A stretch of DNA of 64,000 nucleotides from UBA11891 sp049890035. Lineage in GTDB: Bacteria > Bacteroidota > Bacteroidia > Flavobacteriales > Flavobacteriaceae. The translations under genes were made by a program, and so were the position numbers. Position 1 is the stretch's first letter. Each line of letters opens with the position of its first letter. This document shows positions 62,291-64,000 of the stretch, piece by piece. Location of the stretch: contig JBMHCG010000050.1 in the NCBI GenBank assembly GCA_049890035.1, positions 43,761-107,760 on the forward strand, read 5' to 3'. The notes beneath the pieces were generated by a model that was given only the letters and a program-made list of their open reading frames with translations, ran no database searches and was not told the DNA's origin.

Positions 62291-62647
62291 TTAATTTAAT
62301 GATTTGGTATCACCTATTAATTGAATAAATAATAGCGTATTCAACATACAATAAAATATAGCCGGTATTGTCTGTATTAACGTATCGTTTATCAATATGC
62401 GAACAATAACACCACAGAGCATAAGTAAAGAAAGTCCAGCTGCACTAAAAATTTGCAAGTAGTTGTTGTAGAATCCCAATAGTAGACCTAGGGCACCAAA
62501 TAGTTGAAGCAAACCTGTTAAAACCCTAAATTGAGGTATGCCGTATCGAATAAACTCACTAATAAGATATTTACTAGTTAAGCAACCCAAGCCAAAGAAT
62601 AAAAATGATACTGCCGAAAAAATTATCCCAAGATGAACCAATCTCAA
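62291..62647 (-). CDS. DoxX-like small membrane protein
   Basis: This is a 118-residue protein with four predicted hydrophobic helices and the DoxX-like pattern FGLGCLTSKYLISEFIRYGIPQFRVLTG followed by LQLFGALGLLLGFY. Family members are thought to act in electron or thiol chemistry at the membrane, but roles are unsettled. No ATG is at the start; TTG (62645-62647) is used. TAAATTTG at 62685-62678 on the minus strand is a fair -7 box. Confidence 0.75.
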   Translation of the reverse strand: MRLVHLGIIFSAVSFLFFGLGCLTSKYLISEFIRYGIPQFRVLTGLLQLFGALGLLLGFYNNYLQIFSAAGLSLLMLCGVIVRILINDTLIQTIPAIFYCMLNTLLFIQLIGDTKSLN

Positions 62648-62880
62648 TAGTGTACTTTTTTAAAAAATAAATGTCAACAAATTTAACTGTTTTAATAGAG
62701 TGTACTTATTAGATCCGTCTAATATTTCACCTTAAAATAACATTAAATCAATAGGAATCAACCTTTATGAAAAGAACAGTTTAAGGTACAAAATGTCCAA
62801 AAAGTGATATATTTAAATGTAGAAAACCAAAGGATACTGCAAAGGCTCGTATTAAATCTTTATAAGAAGTATACTTACAC
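62648..62880. other. Intergenic, no gene recognised
   Basis: The stretch is AT-rich with repeated AGTGTACTT words (near 62648 and 62698). No frame with family features and no RNA gene was recognised. Confidence 0.35.
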
Positions 62881-62934
62881 GGGTGTTTAGCTCAGTTGGT
62901 TTAGATTGCTACCTTGACAGAGTAGAAAAATTAT
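62881..62934 (+). pseudogene. Decayed 5' part of tRNA-Val (anticodon GAC)
   Basis: The bases GGGTGTT-TA-GCTC-AGTTGGTTTA match the acceptor 5' strand and D arm of a flavobacterial-type tRNA-Val. The anticodon arm CTACC-TTGACAG-AGTAG reads GAC at 62916-62918, with a C-A mismatch at the stem base. The D-stem partner is damaged (GATT instead of GAGC/GAGT), and after position 62934 there is no T arm or acceptor 3' strand. It is therefore a fragment, not an active gene. Confidence 0.7.
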
Positions 62935-63069
62935 TTTATCAACATCTTTTTGCCGCAAAATTCCCCAAAACAAACAAAACACTGTATTTTACTTAAAATA
63001 TACCATTATTCATCCAAAAGGTAGCGGGTACTATTTTGGGCATAATTCGTATTTTAATGTAAGGATGAG

Positions 63070-63338
63070 TTACCTGATTAGATTACACTTTTTTAGTTTC
63101 ATTCTCCGTTCAATAAACCGTATCAAGTCTGGTTCTGGATTTTCTGAATTTTCATAAACGATATCGAGTTCTTTTTTAAGAATATTACAGTCTGCATTTA
63201 CAAGTCTATTATATAGAGTCCTGTAGTAGCCCTCATCCAATTTTTTATTTGTCTATCAGTTCTTGGTAGTTGCGTGTACAAAACAAAAAGGATACCATAA
63301 AAGATTATAATTTTTACCCAGTCAAAGAACTTTTTCAT
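63070..63338 (-). pseudogene. Broken small membrane-anchored gene (one-base slip)
   Basis: From the ATG at 63338 the frame codes MKKFFDWV and a hydrophobic helix to about residue 24. Near an A run at 63246-63241 (minus strand) one base is missing, and the sense frame switches to one encoding LDEGYYRTLYNRLVNADC and NPEPDLIRFIERRMK, stopping at 63070. Adding one A gives a continuous protein of about 89 residues. The join lies in a homopolymer, so decay or a sequencing slip are both possible. No family recognised. Confidence 0.5.
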
Positions 63339-63349
63339 CTATTTAATAG

Positions 63350-63536
63350 TTATTTATTTGATTTGTTTGGTAATAATGCAACTATAAGTAGTCCTAGTAG
63401 CCCTAATAAGAATCCAAACCAGAATCCTTCACTATCTGAACGATTTTTTTGTCTTGCAATATATCTTCCTAGCAATCCGAAGAGGATTCCAACACCTAAT
63501 AGTCCCAAAATACTAACAAAGCCTCCATCTAATCAT
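63350..63536 (-). pseudogene. Broken small glycine-rich two-helix membrane protein
   Basis: The clear coding frame (63350-63532) gives a helix with LGLLGVGILFGLLGRYIA, the linker RQKNRSDSEGF and a second helix ending VALLPNKSNK. This helix-linker-helix form with KNR..EGF is seen in many small bacterial membrane proteins. No start codon is in frame; the ATG at 63536, which overlaps the upstream stop, is out of frame by one base. A single-base indel or an unusual start is implied. Confidence 0.5.
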
Positions 63537-63631
63537 TATTTATTTGTTTTTAAAGCTACTAATTCTTGTATTTCTTTTTCAAGTTTTGCTAGATACTCGA
63601 TGGCAAGAGCAAGAAATCTACTTAGTAATAT
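63536..63631 (-). pseudogene. C-terminal coiled-coil fragment
   Basis: An open 31-codon stretch ends AIEYLAKLEKEIQELVALKTNK before a TAA that overlaps the next ATG. The heptad-like pattern suggests a short coiled coil. No start codon precedes it before an upstream stop, so either the gene has lost its beginning or the frame shifts again. Confidence 0.25.
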
Positions 63632-63636
63632 TTAAA

Positions 63637-63903
63637 ATGGACTGTGATGGAAACGATAGTATTAAACATATCAAAAAAAAACAAAACAAGAACCAATTGA
63701 CATTGCCCATAAAAAAGGGATGGCTTTAAATGAGTTTATAAGGCTGCTAGTTTTAAATAGAATATCATAATCTGGTTCAGGGATTAAGAGGCTTGAAGTA
63801 AATAAAGTACAAGAATTTATGGGTAGATCTGCAGGCACACCAAACAAGATTACAGCACGAGTGATAGAGCGTCTCGACATAGAGGGACTTGTTAATCAGT
63901 AGG
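63637..63903 (+). pseudogene. Small gene broken by a poly-A slip and an internal stop
   Basis: The frame from ATG 63637 (MDCDGNDSIKHIKKK) runs into a nine-A tract. One base off-frame, the sequence continues as EPIDIAHKKGMALNEFIRLL, meets TAA at 63771-63773 or close by, and then continues in the same frame as SGSGIKRLEVNKVQEFMGRSAG and ITARVIERLDIEGLVNQ to a TAG. The segments read like one small DNA-binding-type protein of about 88 residues. Both a frame slip and a nonsense codon are needed, which favours real decay. Confidence 0.45.
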
Positions 63904-64000
63904 TCCTTGTGACTCATATAAAACTAAACCACTGTGTCTTAGACCAATAAAGTCACCAAAAGTAATTCTGTTGAAATTATCAGAGAAAATAATTTCATTA
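63892..64000 (-). CDS. C-terminal end of an unidentified protein (truncated by window edge)
   Basis: The minus-strand frame is open from the right edge to TAA at 63894-63892 and gives 35 residues with a protein-like pattern (IIFSDNFNRITFGDFIG, then LRHSGLVLYESQGPTD). The family is not recognisable. It overlaps the end of the convergent broken gene by 12 bp. Confidence 0.45.
   Translation of the reverse strand, partial: NEIIFSDNFNRITFGDFIGLRHSGLVLYESQGPTD

Overview
The window looks like chromosomal DNA of a marine-type Flavobacteriia (Bacteroidetes). Supporting signs are the gliding-motility ABC ATPase GldA, a methionine synthase encoded as two adjacent genes, DUF6702, DUF1573, CarbopepD_reg and DoxX-like proteins, the near absence of Shine-Dalgarno sequences, and promoter candidates with the Bacteroidetes -33 TTTG / -7 TAnnTTTG pattern. 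No species can be named from the sequence alone.

Layout. 0-4 kb is accessory: two exported proteins of unknown function, a bestrophin-like membrane protein and a CotH-like exported protein. 4-17 kb is housekeeping: alkaline phosphatase, KDO transferase, a DegT aminotransferase, an exported amidohydrolase, FabD, DHFR, a class V aminotransferase, ThyA, a bifunctional nuclease, PdhB, a membrane pyrophosphatase and a deoxynucleoside kinase. 17.2-25.9 kb is a seven-gene methionine/SAM operon (metK, metX, osmC-like, metZ-like, metH N-part, metH C-part, metF). It is headed by a promoter and by a leader that folds like a SAM-II/SAM-V riboswitch. The operon links homoserine activation, sulfhydrylation, folate- and B12-dependent methylation of homocysteine, and conversion of methionine to SAM.

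26-28.8 kb holds gldA and then an accessory scar: the first ~60 residues of an RHS/SpvB-type exported protein, a DDE transposase gene, and a GC-rich 9-bp-repeat relic. 28.8-40.8 kb is a run of core genes (methyltransferase, map, thioredoxin-like lipoprotein, gpmI, rsgA, dtd, murB, an aminotransferase, a retropepsin-PDZ protease, DUF1573, valS). 40.7-45.2 kb is the rsfS-ftsH-LUD-cdsA-psd operon, in which ribosome silencing and membrane proteolysis genes precede phospholipid genes. 45.2-53.2 kb carries birA, pyrE, a Nudix hydrolase, coaD, ddl, a PASTA protein, an RluA-type pseudouridine synthase, yaaA, a uracil-DNA-glycosylase-like protein, an M15 peptidase, a GNAT acetyltransferase and tRNA-Gly(TCC).

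53.2-57.7 kb is an envelope cluster: two CarbopepD_reg paralogues, a DUF6702 protein and an M1 metallopeptidase, ending in a clear terminator. 57.7-60.7 kb has tatA and, on the other strand, a tightly packed seven-gene operon. It starts with a barrel-less TonB-plug-like protein and four very small envelope proteins and ends with a flavin reductase and an O-methyltransferase; this is the best candidate here for an uncharacterised functional unit. 61.3-64 kb is AT-rich and gene-poor. It contains a DoxX-like gene, a decayed 5' part of tRNA-Val(GAC), and several small genes each broken by single-base slips or a stop codon, which suggests an old integration site.
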